Shown here: in pieces, positions 35,542-47,599 of the stretch
Layout of the letters: every line of letters starts with the position of its first letter
Position numbering within the stretch: the stretch's first letter is position 1
Made by a program: the position numbers and the translations under genes
Notes under the pieces: generated by a model
The model's database searches: none
The model's input: only the letters and a program-made list of their open reading frames with translations
Told to the model about the DNA's origin: nothing
Source of the DNA: Prunus persica
Taxonomy: Eukaryota > Streptophyta > Magnoliopsida > Rosales > Rosaceae
Length of the DNA stretch: 64,000 bases
Assembly: GCF_000346465.2 (NCBI RefSeq)
Contig: NC_034014.1
Coordinates: forward strand, 13,327,782 to 13,391,781
Direction: 5' to 3'

Positions 35542-37166
35542 TTTCAACCCCAAAAGAAAACCTTTAGGAATCTCACAGATTAGATACTACATTACGCTTC
35601 AGCCTTGAGATTTCTTATTTTGTTGTTGCACCAATTGCTAATTGGGAACTGGAAATGAGTTTTTGGAGATCTGCAAGAAGACGGATCCGAGTCGGGTCGG
35701 ATTTCACCCTCTTGGGTTAAATCTCAACAACAGCCCACGGACCAAAACAGAAAAGGAAGGTAATTACCAATTCCAGCCCCTAAATTTGTAGGTAACTTGC
35801 GATTTGCCCCGCTATATACTTTTTTTTTTGGTGAACCCCTGCAAGATACTTTACCCTTCTAGAAAATTAAGAGTCGTTTGGTATCCTACTTGATTCCAAT
35901 TTTATAAACTAAAAAACAAATTTTAAGTCCAAAGCCCAATAAAACCGTTTGTTAGGCCAATTTTTAAAAAACCCAAACTCAAAAAAAACTCAAAAAATCT
36001 CAATTATTACAAACAAAAAAGTGAGGTTTTATATATATTTTTCTCTCTCTCTCCTCTCTCCTCCATTTCATGTCTCTCTCTCTCCTCTCTCCTCCATTTC
36101 ATGTCTCTCTCTCTCTCTCTCTCCCCTTTTCTTTTGTTAATTTCAATTTGGGAATTAGGGTTTCTGATTTTCTCATTTTAATTTTAATTTTTTTTCAGAT
36201 CTTAAAAATAGTTTAAAATTCAATACAAAACAAGTTTTTATATTATAAAATCAATATTTAAACATTCATGTTTTTTATAAATAAAAAAAATTCAGGATTT
36301 TTGAGTTCATTTTTTTGAGTAGGATACCAAACAACCCTAAGGTCCTAACCTAAATTATTAAAATTAGCAAATGGTCCTTTTATGGCCAAATTTCTTTATA
36401 TAAGCTCAACAAAGACTTTCTTTGGGGACATGTTGAAGGAGCCAAGAAGATTCAGCTCACAAGTTAGGGCTAGGTGTATAGACCCCAAACTAAAAGGGGC
36501 TAGGAATTAAGAAAACCATGTAGATGAACCAAGCCATGCTTGCCAAAGCAACTTGGAGAATTTGTCAACATGAGCAAGGTTTGTGGATCTCTATGTTCTG
36601 ATATAAATATTTAAGAGATTTTTCTCTTCTAGATGATGGGTACAAGATCTCTAAGGAGGCCTCAAGTAACCATTGTTTCCAATTTCTTCTTAAGACACCC
36701 TAAACGAAATTGGAACTTCAAATTCAAATATTTAACAAAAAATTAGAGTACTAAAACATACCATAAATCTTTTAATCCTAAATTAGTAAATAAATCAACT
36801 CAAATCACTCATAAACTAAAACAAAACAAGATTTAATTAAATTCATAACATTAATAAAAGAATGGTTCGATAACTTGTTGAAGATTTTCATAATATAAAG
36901 TTATTGTAAAAAGCGACCGGTCGTTGGCAAGAAGCTACATACTTCATCTTTGTATAAAACGACCGGTCATCACGTGTTTGGGGTGCGATTTTGAAGTACC
37001 TTTTAGGTGTTTAGATGTGTCTCTTGGTGCCTAAGTGTTTGAATTACTCTCCTCCATCATATTTCACAAATTAAAACCTTCTAGAGACTGTAATATGCAG
37101 AAATAACTTCTAGATATTCTTGAGTATCTTTGTCACATTCTTGAGTGTGTTTGGGGTTGTCTGTGG
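35542..37166. other. Intergenic, with duplicated CT-rich tract
   Basis: 5' flank of the UreH-like gene. At 36040-36123 a block of CTCTCTCCTCTCTCCTCCAT and TTCATGTCTCTCTC is present twice before a longer CT run. No gene seen. Confidence 0.6.
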
Positions 37167-38499
37167 TTGTGCAAAACATTGTCAACATATAGTTTTAAAG
37201 CTAGGCTTCATTGTATCCACATGGATTATTTGCTTAACTTTCTTGTCATAGAACCAAATGATTCAGTAAGTGTTAACACCGTTATCAAATCTACAGATGC
37301 TGAATTTTGTAAGGGTAGATTTCAATCTATACATAGAGACACTAAGGAATTGGTGAAGGTTCCACCAAGGGTTGAGAACCAAGAACAAAATCTGTCTAAT
37401 GCATTTAATAATGATGACGAACCTAGTGAGACTAGAAAGAACAAAAGAAAAAGAATTGAAAAATCTTTTGGACCGGATTTCATTATGTATCTAGTTGAAG
37501 GTACAAGAGACTCACATAGTAAGATAATTACGATTACATCAAGTACACAGTCGAATCCTCTTACATTTGAGGAAACAATGAAATCACAATATGCAGCTTT
37601 TTGGAAAGAAGCAATCAATGATGAGATGGACTCAATCATGGGCAATAAAACCTGGAAATTAGTTGACTTACCCCCTCTATTCTAAACCAATAGGGTGTAA
37701 GTGGATCTTCAAAAAGAAGATGAAAGCAGATGGAACTATTGACAAGTTTAAAGAAAGGTTGATTGCCAAAGGCTTTACACAAAAGGAAAGCATAAAAAAC
37801 TTTAATAAATATGCTCCAGTTGCTAGGACAACAACCATAAGAGTTCTCATAGCCTTAGCATCTATCTACAAGTTTGAATTCACTAAATGGATGTTAAGAC
37901 AACATTCTTAAATGGTGAATTAGATGAAGAGATCTATATGCATCAACCAGAAGGTTTTGTCATGCCCAGACAAGAGCATAAAGTGTGCAATTTAATTAAA
38001 TCATTATATGATTTTAAAAAAGCACCAAAACAGTGGCATGAAAAGTTTGATAAGGTGATTGTATCCAATGGATTTAGGATACATGATTCAGACAAATGTG
38101 TTTAGCAAGTTTCAAAATGAAAAGAGAGTTATCATTTGCTTATATGTAGATGATATATTAATCTTTGGAACTGATTTAGAAGTTATAAACACAGCAAAGA
38201 AAATCTTATCATCAAGTTTTGATATGAATGACATAGGTGAAGTTGATGTTATACTTGGTATGAGAATCAAAAGATATAATGATGGATTGATATTGACTCA
38301 ATCACATTATATTGAGAAGATACTTAGAAAATTTTATAATTTTGATTGTACTCTGGTTTTAACACCTTATGACCCACATATCAAGTTATATCCTAACAAT
38401 GGAAGAGCAATAGATCAATTGGAATATTCTAGAGTGATTGGATGTTTAATGTATGCAATGACTTGTATTGTGAATCTCAGTGAGATTAATGAATTGTAA
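37167..38499 (+). pseudogene. Ty1/Copia reverse transcriptase remnant
   Basis: RVT_2-type blocks: FWKEAINDEMDSIMGNKTWK (37600-37660), KPIGCKWIFKKKMKADGTID, MDVKTTFLNGELDEEIYMHQ (37887-37946), SLYDFKKAPKQWHEKFD, the catalytic ICLYVDDILIFG (about 38137-38172) and EVDVILGMRIKR. Frame changes at about 37670, 37885 and 38104 and an early end at 38499 before the RNase H part. No LTRs were found next to it. Confidence 0.88.
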
Positions 38500-39137
38500 A
38501 TGAAAGAATACAAACTCTATTTTGGGGGCAGCATAGGTGGCTTTGGAGTTGGCTTGAGTTGTTTTCTTCCTAAGAGCGATGATTGGGATATTGTCGTAAT
38601 CTGACAATTTTTTTTTTCTGGAGTCTTGACAGTGAGACTTTTGTAAGGTTTCTTTTTAGTTGTAACATTACTTAGTGTTGAACGGAAAATTTTCACAAAA
38701 GCAATTAGCTAAGAGTTTGACTTGGGTTAGAATTGAATTTGTTTTGTCCCTGCAATCTTATCAAGAAAAATATTTAAAAATAAAATAGATGTATTTCAGT
38801 GGTTTTGAAACACCAAGAGATAAGTATCTCGGTTGAGAAGTGGTCATCAGCTTGAATTCAAACTCATCATAAGATAGCCTCTATAAGAGGCATGACACAA
38901 GTTTGACAAAAAAAAGGAAGAGAACAGAGGAGGACAAAAAAAAAACGCAGAGAGAGGAGAATAGCTGCAGGAAAGAAAAGGAGGAGAAAGGAGAACAGCC
39001 GCAGGAAGGAAAAATTAGCAAGCAGACTTGAGAAAGGAAAGAGCCATTTCAAGGTAAAAAGATTAGTTCCATGGCACAATTTTCTGATTTTTTTTGCTCA
39101 AGATTTCAGGTTCCATTCAACTCAAGGGTTCCTGGCA

Positions 39138-39323
39138 ATGATGATTTCTATCATCATAAAAAGGTCCACAGAGATTCTTGGCTATGATGATTTCAATCAT
39201 CATAAACAAAGTTAAGACTCTCTCCAAGGCTTGGCTCAGCTCAAATAACTCCAGCGATGTCTTCAGACATCCAGCCCACGATCAACATGAAGGATTGTCT
39301 TCTATGATGATTTCAATCATCAT
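39138..39323. repeat. Three perfect palindromes of ATGATGAT type
   Basis: 39138-39157 (ATGATGAT, 4-nt loop, ATCATCAT), 39184-39203 and 39304-39323 (ATGATGATT, 2-nt loop, AATCATCAT). Spacing between them is irregular (46 and 120 bp). Confidence 0.85.
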
Positions 39324-41545
39324 TCCAACAGGCAGCTCTGATCAAGTGCTTTTGAGGATGTGTCCAACCTCCAATTCAACATCAATTCGTGTGGGCTGAT
39401 TGTCATGTTGGGCAAATCACCAAAAAAAATCAGAACTGGTGCACAACTCTCTTGAAAAGGGCGTAGAGGAAATCCTAGAGTTCTCTAGGTTTCCCTTATT
39501 GTGGCGCCACAAAAGCCAAAGCTCGTTCAATGATGTTCATCATGAGATGGACAAACAACAAAAAAATAAATCAAACTGAAAGAATCAAAGATTAAGAAAA
39601 AGAGGAAGAAGGGTTTTTGCTATGAGAAAGCACCGACCCACCGACCCAAGCTCTGCTGAAGATAAAACAACAGTTAAAGCATAGAGAAAACTAGTGGTTA
39701 TGAACTCACCATGTGCTAAGCAAGAGGTTTCTTTTGTGCTCTTTGTATGTAGCTGGCGATGAGCAAGGAGAAACAAAGTGGAACTCCACTTCCTGCCAAT
39801 TATCTCTTTGGTTATTAACCTTGGGATGTTACAGCAAAAGACAACAAGGGGCTTTGGTTCTTTTGGCTCCACGTCACTTGCAAAGGAAAATCCTAAAGTC
39901 ACCCAATTGACAAGAATGTCTTTTGTTGCTGTTGCTTTTGCTGCCTATGCAAAAGCTATGTTAGTTCAATGAAAAAAATAAATGAATAAAGAACTAAAGG
40001 AAGGCAGGGGGTTACCACGTGAAACCTCAGGAGGGGAAGAAACAATCTGTTTCTTCTTTTGATGATGCAACAGGCAGCCTGTACGAACTGGTTTAGAACA
40101 ACAACAAAATATCAAGCGCTATCATTTTAATTGCTGGTGCTCTCAAGTTGTGGTGCACATATACCTTTTTAAAAGAAATCCTTGTGGACTAATCCTATTC
40201 GGAAAAGGTTCTTCTTGTGCTTCTTGTCTTCAAGTCCAACAAGGAATAATATGACTTATCCATGCTTCACTGGGATAAGGATTTTTATCCTTGGGTGTCT
40301 TGATAAAATAAAAAGACACTTGTTAATGGCACCAAGCTGTGAAGGGACCAACTTGAGCAAAGCAAGGCCCTTGGTTTACTATGTTTTGCTGAATGTAAAC
40401 AGAAGAAAATAGAAGCTCGAGGAGATGCCAAATGGGAGCCTTGATAAGCGGTTGTACTCTCAAAATTCTCTGAATATTTTACAGAGGCTGAACGTAATGC
40501 AATACTTATTGTGCATTGTGATATGAAGCCAAGCCATACATTACCAATTTTGTTGGTGGGCCTATGGGTAATGACAAGTTATTAGCACATTTGTCTTCCT
40601 CTACCAAAAGGGTAACATGGCATTGTTTAGAGCCTCTCATCACGCTCTGTGTTCTCATATGAAAAAATATCTGCCATTCTTTTATTTCAAGAGAGAGACC
40701 ACATTATTTTGTTATGGGAAAATGAAGGAATTTAGTCAGGCACAAGTCATGGCTACTCTCTCACTTTCTCCGGCAATCCAAAAAGTTGGCACTTAGCCAA
40801 ACAAAATGACTCAAGCGGCATGGGAGCTAAATTTGATAACCGGGGAAACAATAACTAGTCAGTGACGAAGAAAGCATAAAATTTCAAGGCAAAACAGAAG
40901 TGCCTCACGCTTTGCTTACAAGTCCACTTAAAAAGGACCAATGATTTGCTCCAAGTTTTATCCTCATCTGTCATTGTGCAAGTCCTACTTGGACCAAGAC
41001 TCATGAAGTCTTTCAAGTCCCTCACATCACTTTTGGTGACTGCAACAAATGAAAACAAAGTGTCCAGGCACTTGTACTCCTTTGTATTCCAAGGGACGAA
41101 GACGTGAGTCCACTACTTGCAGTACCAAGCTATGCAAGTAAAAGCACAAAAGTGTCAGCAAAGGTTCACGAGAACTAAATCAATTGACGGTCAAGAAGGC
41201 TCAATAAAATGCTTACGTCATTCGGGTCTATCTGCCTCAATTCTCAAATGCAAGATGGCTACCAAACATGCCCACAAAATCTCAACAAGAAATGTGGGAA
41301 TCAACCACTGTGGTAAAGAAGCTGTTCAAAAAGGAGTGCCAAGCGACTCAACCATACTGTGTCCATGACTCCATTCCAAATAAATGATTGGTCGTGCTAC
41401 AAGCATTGAGCTCACTCTCAAAAGATACGAAAGGAGCATCAATATGGATTAACGGGCTTATCAACCACAATAGCCCATTAATCTCATCATGCATGGATAC
41501 AAATGCAAATGTCAATTGTAGAGAATTAGTGGGTTCATCAAAATT

Positions 41546-42480
41546 ACTCATTATTTTTCTTGGACATTGACAAAAAGAAAAATGGTATAAAACCATCCAA
41601 TTTTCCCCATGGGTCATCTACCCATGCAAATTCCAAATGAGATTAAATTCAAATATCTCAAACACAAATTCTTAATTAGTGGGCCACACTTACCCATTAA
41701 TTTCTAATTTTTCCCATAGGTCATCTACCTATGAAAATCTCCAAATTGTCTCAAAGACACAAATTCGCAATTAGTGGGCCACACTTACCCATTAATTTCT
41801 AAAATTTGGAACTACGTCGGTTTGATCCCGTCAAGGGTACGTAGGCAGTCTAACATCCCAATAGACGCAACCGCAATCAAGTATAAATCTCTGGTTTATC
41901 TTAACCAGATTTGGCCAAAACACTTTCCCAAGTGCAATTGTCAATTTTTTTGGGAAAATTAATGGGATAATCAAAATTACTCATTATTTTTCTTGGACAT
42001 TGACAACCAGAAAAGGGGTACAAAACCATGCAATTTTTCATGGGTCATCTACCCATGCAAATTTCAATGAGATTAAATTCAAATCTCTCAAATTCAAGTT
42101 CTCAATTAGTGGGCTACACTTACCCATTAATTTCCAATATTTTCCATGGGTCATCTACCCATGCAAATTTCATTGAGATTAATTCTAAATCTCTCAAATA
42201 CAAATTCTTAATTAGTGGGCCACACTTATCCATTAATTTCCAATTTTTCTCATAGGTCATCTACCTATGAAAATCCCCAAACGCAATTGTCAATGTTTAG
42301 GAAAAATTAATGGGATAATTAAAATTACTCATTATTTTTCTTGGACATTGACAACAACGAAAGTGGTACAAAACCATCCAATTTTCCATGGGTCATCTAC
42401 CCATGAAAACTCTAATGAGATTAAATCCAAGTCTCTCAAACAGAAATTCTCAATTAGTGGGCCACACTTACCCGTTAATT
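41546..42480. repeat. ~106-bp tandem repeats, each with a short palindrome
   Basis: Repeated phrases TTAGTGGGCCACACTTACCC, ATTAATTTC(C/T)AA and AATTACTCATTATTTTTCTT. Palindromes begin at 41608, 41715, 42039, 42145, 42251 and 42387. Four have arms CATGGGT/ACCCATG and two CATAGGT/ACCTATG, all around the loop CATCT. The 106-107-bp spacing is broken by inserted blocks. Confidence 0.85.
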
Positions 42481-42930
42481 TCCAAATTCCGAACTACGTT
42501 GGTTTGATCCCTTTGAAAGGGTACGTAGGCAATCTAGAGATTCAATCTAGATGCAACCATCCCAAATGCAATTCCATATCGAATCCCTGGTTTATTCAGC
42601 TAAATTCACTCAAACACTTCTCAATACAATTCAAATCAAATTTCCCTCGCAATGAGTCATTTATTCATTGCGATTCTTTGAACTACGAGTGGCTTGATTC
42701 CCGCAAGAGATACGTAGGCATCCTGAGGTTGGACTTGAGAGCAATTGCAAAATCAAACACACACGTTCTGTTTCTTTATGATGGAATCAAAGGGTGTTCC
42801 CTTGAAGCAAGGGATTGTAATTAAGAGACTTGCGTCTCGAATGGGTCGAACCTAAAATAATAAAATCCCGTTATTTAATTAGTGGTGGTGAAATTATATT
42901 AGGAGGATCACATTTTCCTTCAACACTTAG

Positions 42931-43984
42931 ACACATGTAAAATAAAAAAAATAAAAAAAAAGAAAAGCATTAGTAAGCGTTAGATAATGTGAAAATATTG
43001 ATGTGAAGAAGTTAATAAATCTTAACTTATTTAGTTTTTTCCTTGTAAAAGAACTTAAAAGAACTTTCCTAACTACAAGTCTATACCTTTTCTTTGAATC
43101 TGAAGTGAGCTCTACTGGAGAAGTGCTGGGTGAAATGGTGAATTTGAGGTTTTATGAGGAGAAAATAAAGTCGGTGGGGTTTCTCTATATAATGGTTTTT
43201 TCTTGTAATGGTCGCATTTAATTGAAGTGCTATTTGATCGAATACTTGGATGCCAAGCTACTAAATAACAACTGGAAACTTCAACTACTTTTTCAAAACA
43301 CTTTTGAATTTAGAAACTTTTTTACCCAGTGTTAGGGTCTTTTTTTGTCAGAAGGCTTGTCCGGGCTTGTTGATTCTTGGACCGCATAGAGTGGTGACTC
43401 AAGCATTCTTTGCCCCTTTTTATTTTTTTTCTTGTAAAAGAGAACTTTCCTAACTACAAGTCTATACCTTTTCTTTGAATCTAAAGTGAACTCTGTTGGA
43501 GAAGTGCTAGGTAAAACGGTGAAGATGTAGGTGGAGCTTGTTTTTAGAAAAGTGGTGGAGTGAGTGGAAGCATTTGGGTAACCATATCTTTCTTCTCGTG
43601 TTCAACCAATTTTTGATCAAATGACTTGGAGCTTAATTGAAGAAGTTTCACTTTGTCATTTTGGATAAGTAGATCGCTTATGTTCAAATCATTTTTCATT
43701 GTGCCAAATCGAAGCTGAAAATTTTAAAACTACCCTCTTGCTCCTAGACTTGCATCCGGGAACTCTTGTTGGTTGGTACAACCTTTCTCGACAACTAACT
43801 CATAGCAAGAAGTTCTAAACAACTGTTATGATAGTCTTCTAATAATCATGACATTGGTTTTATCGATTGACTTTTTAAGAACAAAACTCACTTTAAACCT
43901 ATATTCAAAATTCATATAATATTTTAATAATCAAAGATAGTTGTGCTTAAATTTTATGAAAAACATTTAGATGAAGGAATTTGA
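42931..43984. repeat. Spacer with ~90-bp direct duplication
   Basis: 43057-43145 and 43438-43525 share GAACTTTCCTAACTACAAGT followed by the CTATACCTTTTCTTTGAATC block and the GAGAAGTGCT(G/A)GGT block. No gene seen. Confidence 0.65.
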
Positions 43985-44410
43985 TTGTTGTGTTTTGGAC
44001 AAACCAGCTGATCACTATGGGGACTGTTCTCAGTTGTTTGCAGCAAGACGTGCATGCTGTGTACCACCATCCATTACGCGTATCAAATCGTGTAATCTCC
44101 ACTCTACATAGAACATAAGCATCCTAGAACATGGTTAAAGAAAGTGGTTAATATAATGAAAATCATTATAAAACAAAGAGTGATAAGAGAAAAGTGAATT
44201 AAGTTTTAGTTTTAATAATTTATAAGGTTGTGTATTGAGTTAAGAATAATACAAAGGCAAAAGAAGAAGGTTGGTGTTTTTACCTTGTGCACATCTAGAT
44301 CAAGAACATTCAAATCTTCTACATATAGTTTTTTAGCAGCTTCTAATTGTTGAGATCTCATTTGTTGCATTGCAGAAGGATGCACGATCCTAACAACGTG
44401 TGTATAATCG
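43985..44410 (-). pseudogene. RPA1-like DNA-binding domain fragment
   Basis: The minus strand at about 44105-43990 reads VLCRVEITRFDTRNGWWYTA then CTSCCKQLR, the start of the C-terminal zinc-binding OB fold of replication protein A1, which is also carried by plant Helitrons. An upstream piece (44410-44285, HVVRIVHPSAMQQMRSQQLE) ends at a plausible donor AAG/GTAAAA. The second Cys pair is not visible and stops follow, so this is a fragment. Helitron origin is possible; no Helitron terminus was found. Confidence 0.4.
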
Positions 44411-45082
44411 CTAAAGCTGTGTTTTTTTTTTATATTTAATTTTTTATAAGAAGGGGTTGTTAGCTTAGGTTAAAGGAGAAATACATTTGTATATTAAGAA
44501 AAAAAAAAGGGGGTAAAAAATCACACGTCGTTTTGTATGGCGCCAATTCTTATATATCTGGATTGACGAAAATCAAAGTTGAAACATTGATGTTTAGAAC
44601 AGTTTTTCATGCGTGTTTATAAATGACAAATCAAATTTTACTTTATTTAAAATGAAGTATGAATAATGGAAAGAAGTAAAAATAAGTTGGATATGTTGAA
44701 ATTGTTTAACCTTGAGGCTTGTAAAAGCCGCAAATATTGGTGTTAGTAACTGTTCTAAAGCTTTGAACATCAAAGGTCCTTGCAGTGTTACCCCAAATTG
44801 TGATTTTAACACCCTCTCTTCTAGATCAACAGACATAAAAAAAAACATTTTAATAAGAGGTGTAACAATTTGAAAATTTATAGATGCTTTGTTAACATCT
44901 TAATTTGATATTTTTAATGTAAATTTCACATTTTGTTTCAAGTCTTCAGTTGCCAACCATTTTTTCTTCCAAAACAACTTGTAATTTGACACATTAGCAT
45001 TGTAAGGTTATTAAAATGTGTAAAAACTGCTAATAAATACATATTATACATAAATGCATATTTTTGGAGAATATATATATTA
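44411..45082. other. Unassigned AT-rich stretch
   Basis: A minus-strand frame at 44848-44594 (VLKSQFGVTLQGPLMFKALE) might extend the RPA-like fragment, but I recognise no motif. Nothing else seen. Confidence 0.3.
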
Positions 45083-45320
45083 GGCTTTTGATCACAAAAC
45101 GTCCCTGACGTTTGCAAAACTATCAAATTGCATCCTTAAAGTTTTTTTGTATCACTCATGGTTCCTAACGTTAATATAGGTGCTCTTAAATAGTCCATCT
45201 GACAAAAAAACTGTTAAATCCAGGGATATAATCATCAAATCAATCCAAAATTATAAATATATATATATATATTGTATTTCCTTCCCTTCTTTCTTTCTTT
45301 TCTTCTTCTTCTTGCACTCC

Positions 45321-45542
45321 TCAATTATAAGCAAAAATTGATACATGTATGTCTGTGAGCAAATGGCAATTTTTTTCTCGAAAACATTCAACTTCCAAAA
45401 TAATTCCAAAAAGTTCCACACATTCATTTTCTTTTTCATAATCTATCATGCAAACAACCCCGCTTTTCTTCTTCCTCGCTTCTTCTACAATCTCATTGGC
45501 TACATATACTGCATCTATATTTTCCGTCTGATGCAGGAGCAT
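45321..45542 (-). pseudogene. LINE reverse-transcriptase-like fragment in the MULE
   Basis: The frame contains DAVYVANEIVEEARKKKSGV then VCMIDYEKENE, the pattern of plant LINE RT (ANEvveEa...K.DYEKAYD). It lies next to, and in a different frame from, the AAR2-like piece, so the MULE interior seems composite. Confidence 0.5.
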
Positions 45543-45741
45543 CTACAAACCTGATAGACTGAGTGGGCCCCTTAGCAAACTTAGCTTGGGTATTAACTAG
45601 CCCCTTAGCCAACAACCTCGTTCTCAACTTATTATCAAATAAAAGACTGACCAAAGATTTCCACTGTAGAAGTGCTTCAAGTGATTGCCCCATCTGCATA
45701 AGTTCAAAATATCTTAAAGATCTCAGATTATTATTTAACAT
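45493..45741 (-). pseudogene. Captured coding fragment in the MULE, AAR2-like
   Basis: 83-codon minus-strand frame containing MGQSLEALLQWKSLVSLLFD, which recalls the conserved C-terminal block of the splicing factor AAR2 (U5 snRNP assembly). The following residues (TRLLAKGLVNTQAKFAKGPT) do not clearly continue it. The AAR2 call is from memory of the family and needs a search. Confidence 0.4.
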
Positions 45742-46221
45742 AAAATGCTGTAGGAGTCTTCATTGTCTACACACAAAAATGTAATATAGGCAAATTGCAA
45801 CTCTACGAGAAGCAAGTCCTCACAACTTCCACAGTCTTCTAGTAGAACACTTCCTAATAATTTTGTCTGAACAGATCAGTGAAAGTCCGACTACAAAAAA
45901 GATGGAAAAAAATCCACAGACACAGTAGAGCATGTGAAAAATCCACAGACATAGACCCATTTGCTTATAATTGAGGAGTGCAAGAAGAAGAAGAAAAAAA
46001 TAAAGAAGGGAAAGAAATAAAATATATATATATATATATTATAATTTTGGATTGATTTGACGATTATATTCCTGAATTTAACAGTTTTTTTGACTGAGGG
46101 ACTATTTAAGAGCACCTATATTAACGTTAGGGACCATGAATGATACAAAAAAACTTTAAGGATGCAATCTGATAGTTTCGTAAATGTCAAGAACGTTTTG
46201 TGATAAAAAGCCTATATATTA

Positions 46222-47340
46222 TTACCTGTGAGGATGTCATTGTTATCTATGCGAGAGAATAAGTGGGTATAATCAAGAAAATAAAATAGATGTCATGGAA
46301 TGTGTGAGTGAGCATCTGACAACTCTATGAAAATTGTTCTTGCATTGAAGAACAATTGTGCAACATGCGGGACAACTTTGTTTTATGTTTTACTCCATCC
46401 AGTATAAAAATGTGTGATCTCAGAAACACATCTTGGTTTTATTATTGGAGCAACTAAATCATAATCAATCTCTTTGACAATGACTTATATTGCATATGTC
46501 TACTTGATTGAAAGAAGAAGAAGAAAAAAGTTCGCAACAAATAGACTAGTAAATCCCAATGAATTATTGAATTTTAATATGTGTGCTATAATTAAAAAGT
46601 AACATATGGCATATAACAGAACAACTAAAGCAATGGATGAATCTAATAAAATAAAACCATGTATGATTAATAAGAGGAAAAAACCTAAGAAGTCTATATT
46701 TACTTTCCAACAAAACCCAGTTTCTGATCCTAAACCGTAATATGATAATAGTTGTTTGCAAATAAAGCTACCATAACAATGATTTATGGGTGATAAGTAA
46801 TAGGAAATTTTTATTCCATCACAATAAAATAATTTCTTTGATAATTCTTAAGTGTTCTTTGAGACTACAACGAATGTTTTTCATTAATTGGTTAACCTGC
46901 CTACAATTCTACCCTTACTGTGATACTCATTAGCTCGCAAAAAATCATCTACAACTTACAATAAGGCAATCCTTGGTTGCAACAATTTTTAAAAGTTTTG
47001 CGATGTTGTAAATATTATAGGTTACTATATAATATTTATTGTAACTATTTTGAAAGAATAGGTGTTAAGTGAGACTGATTTGAGAGAACATATGTTAAAT
47101 GAGATTGGTTTTGGTTAAGGCCAACTACTCAACTGCTTCTACATCATTTACTGTAACTAATTAATAAACTAATGCATTTATTTTTCTGAATTTGCACATC
47201 ATTCACATGACACCTTCTATAGTGCACCAAGCGCATGGATGTGCCTTTTGTCTGTAATGAAGCATGTGCAACGCACATGTTATTTGATTTATAAACAAAC
47301 TGAAACATAACCTGCTATAGCAGGTAAAGGTTAAGGCTTC
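46222..47340. other. Unassigned spacer
   Basis: AT-rich. No gene, terminal repeat or LTR was recognised. Confidence 0.5.
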
Positions 47341-47354
47341 TTTAACTAGTATTT

Positions 47355-47560
47355 AGGAATTCTCACGACAGTAACATGTGAAGGTTTAGAGAGATTCTCA
47401 CGAAAGCAAAATGTCAATATTAAGGGGGATTCTCACCATAGCTTCAGGTCAAGATTAATGGGGATTCTCACCACAGCTTCAACTTAAGATTAAGGGGGAT
47501 TCTCACGAAAGCAACATGTAAATGTTTTTCTCTAGTATTTAGGGATTCTCACGAAAGCTT
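47355..47560. repeat. 35-bp minisatellite with GATTCTCAC core
   Basis: The core TCTCAC starts at 47361, 47396, 47431, 47466 and 47501 (exact 35-bp spacing), then 47547 (46 bp). The core is followed by (G/C)A(A/C/T)AG and a variable remainder that includes TTAAGGGGGA. Also in the region: CTAGTATTTAGG(A/G)ATT, three times. Confidence 0.9.
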
Positions 47561-47599
47561 TCTCTAGTATTTAGGAATTAGTTTCCAAATATTTAAAGC

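Larger units (their letters stand above)
38800..42930. repeat. Tat/Ogre-like LTR or non-coding retrotransposon region
   Basis: A 4-kb non-coding region holding three copies of a block of the form GAACTACG...TTGAT(C/T)CC...(G/A)(G/A)GTACGTAGGCA or close variant (41809-41847, 42491-42530, 42680-42720). From memory this block is common in LTRs of the Tat/Ogre gypsy lineage; that assignment is inference. Palindromic and tandem repeats at 39138-39323 and 41546-42480 lie within it. Boundaries are approximate and no coding sequence was recognised. Confidence 0.5.
45083..46212. mobile_element. Mutator-like element (Pack-MULE candidate)
   Basis: The left end GGCTTTTGATCACAAAACG and the reverse complement of the right end GGCTTTTTATCACAAAACG open inverted repeats of about 250 bp (45083-45336 and 45958-46212), alike through to the CTCCTCAATTATAAGCAAA block. 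The flanking 9-mers are identical: TATATATTA at 45074-45082 and 46213-46221, the duplication size of the Mutator superfamily. It has no transposase. The ~620-bp interior holds coding-like fragments from other genes. Confidence 0.88.

Noticed and set aside
47355..47560. Regular short repeats resembling a CRISPR array
   Set aside because: The core is only about 9 bp, the remainder is degenerate rather than unique spacers, there are no cas genes, and the surroundings are a plant genome. It is a minisatellite.
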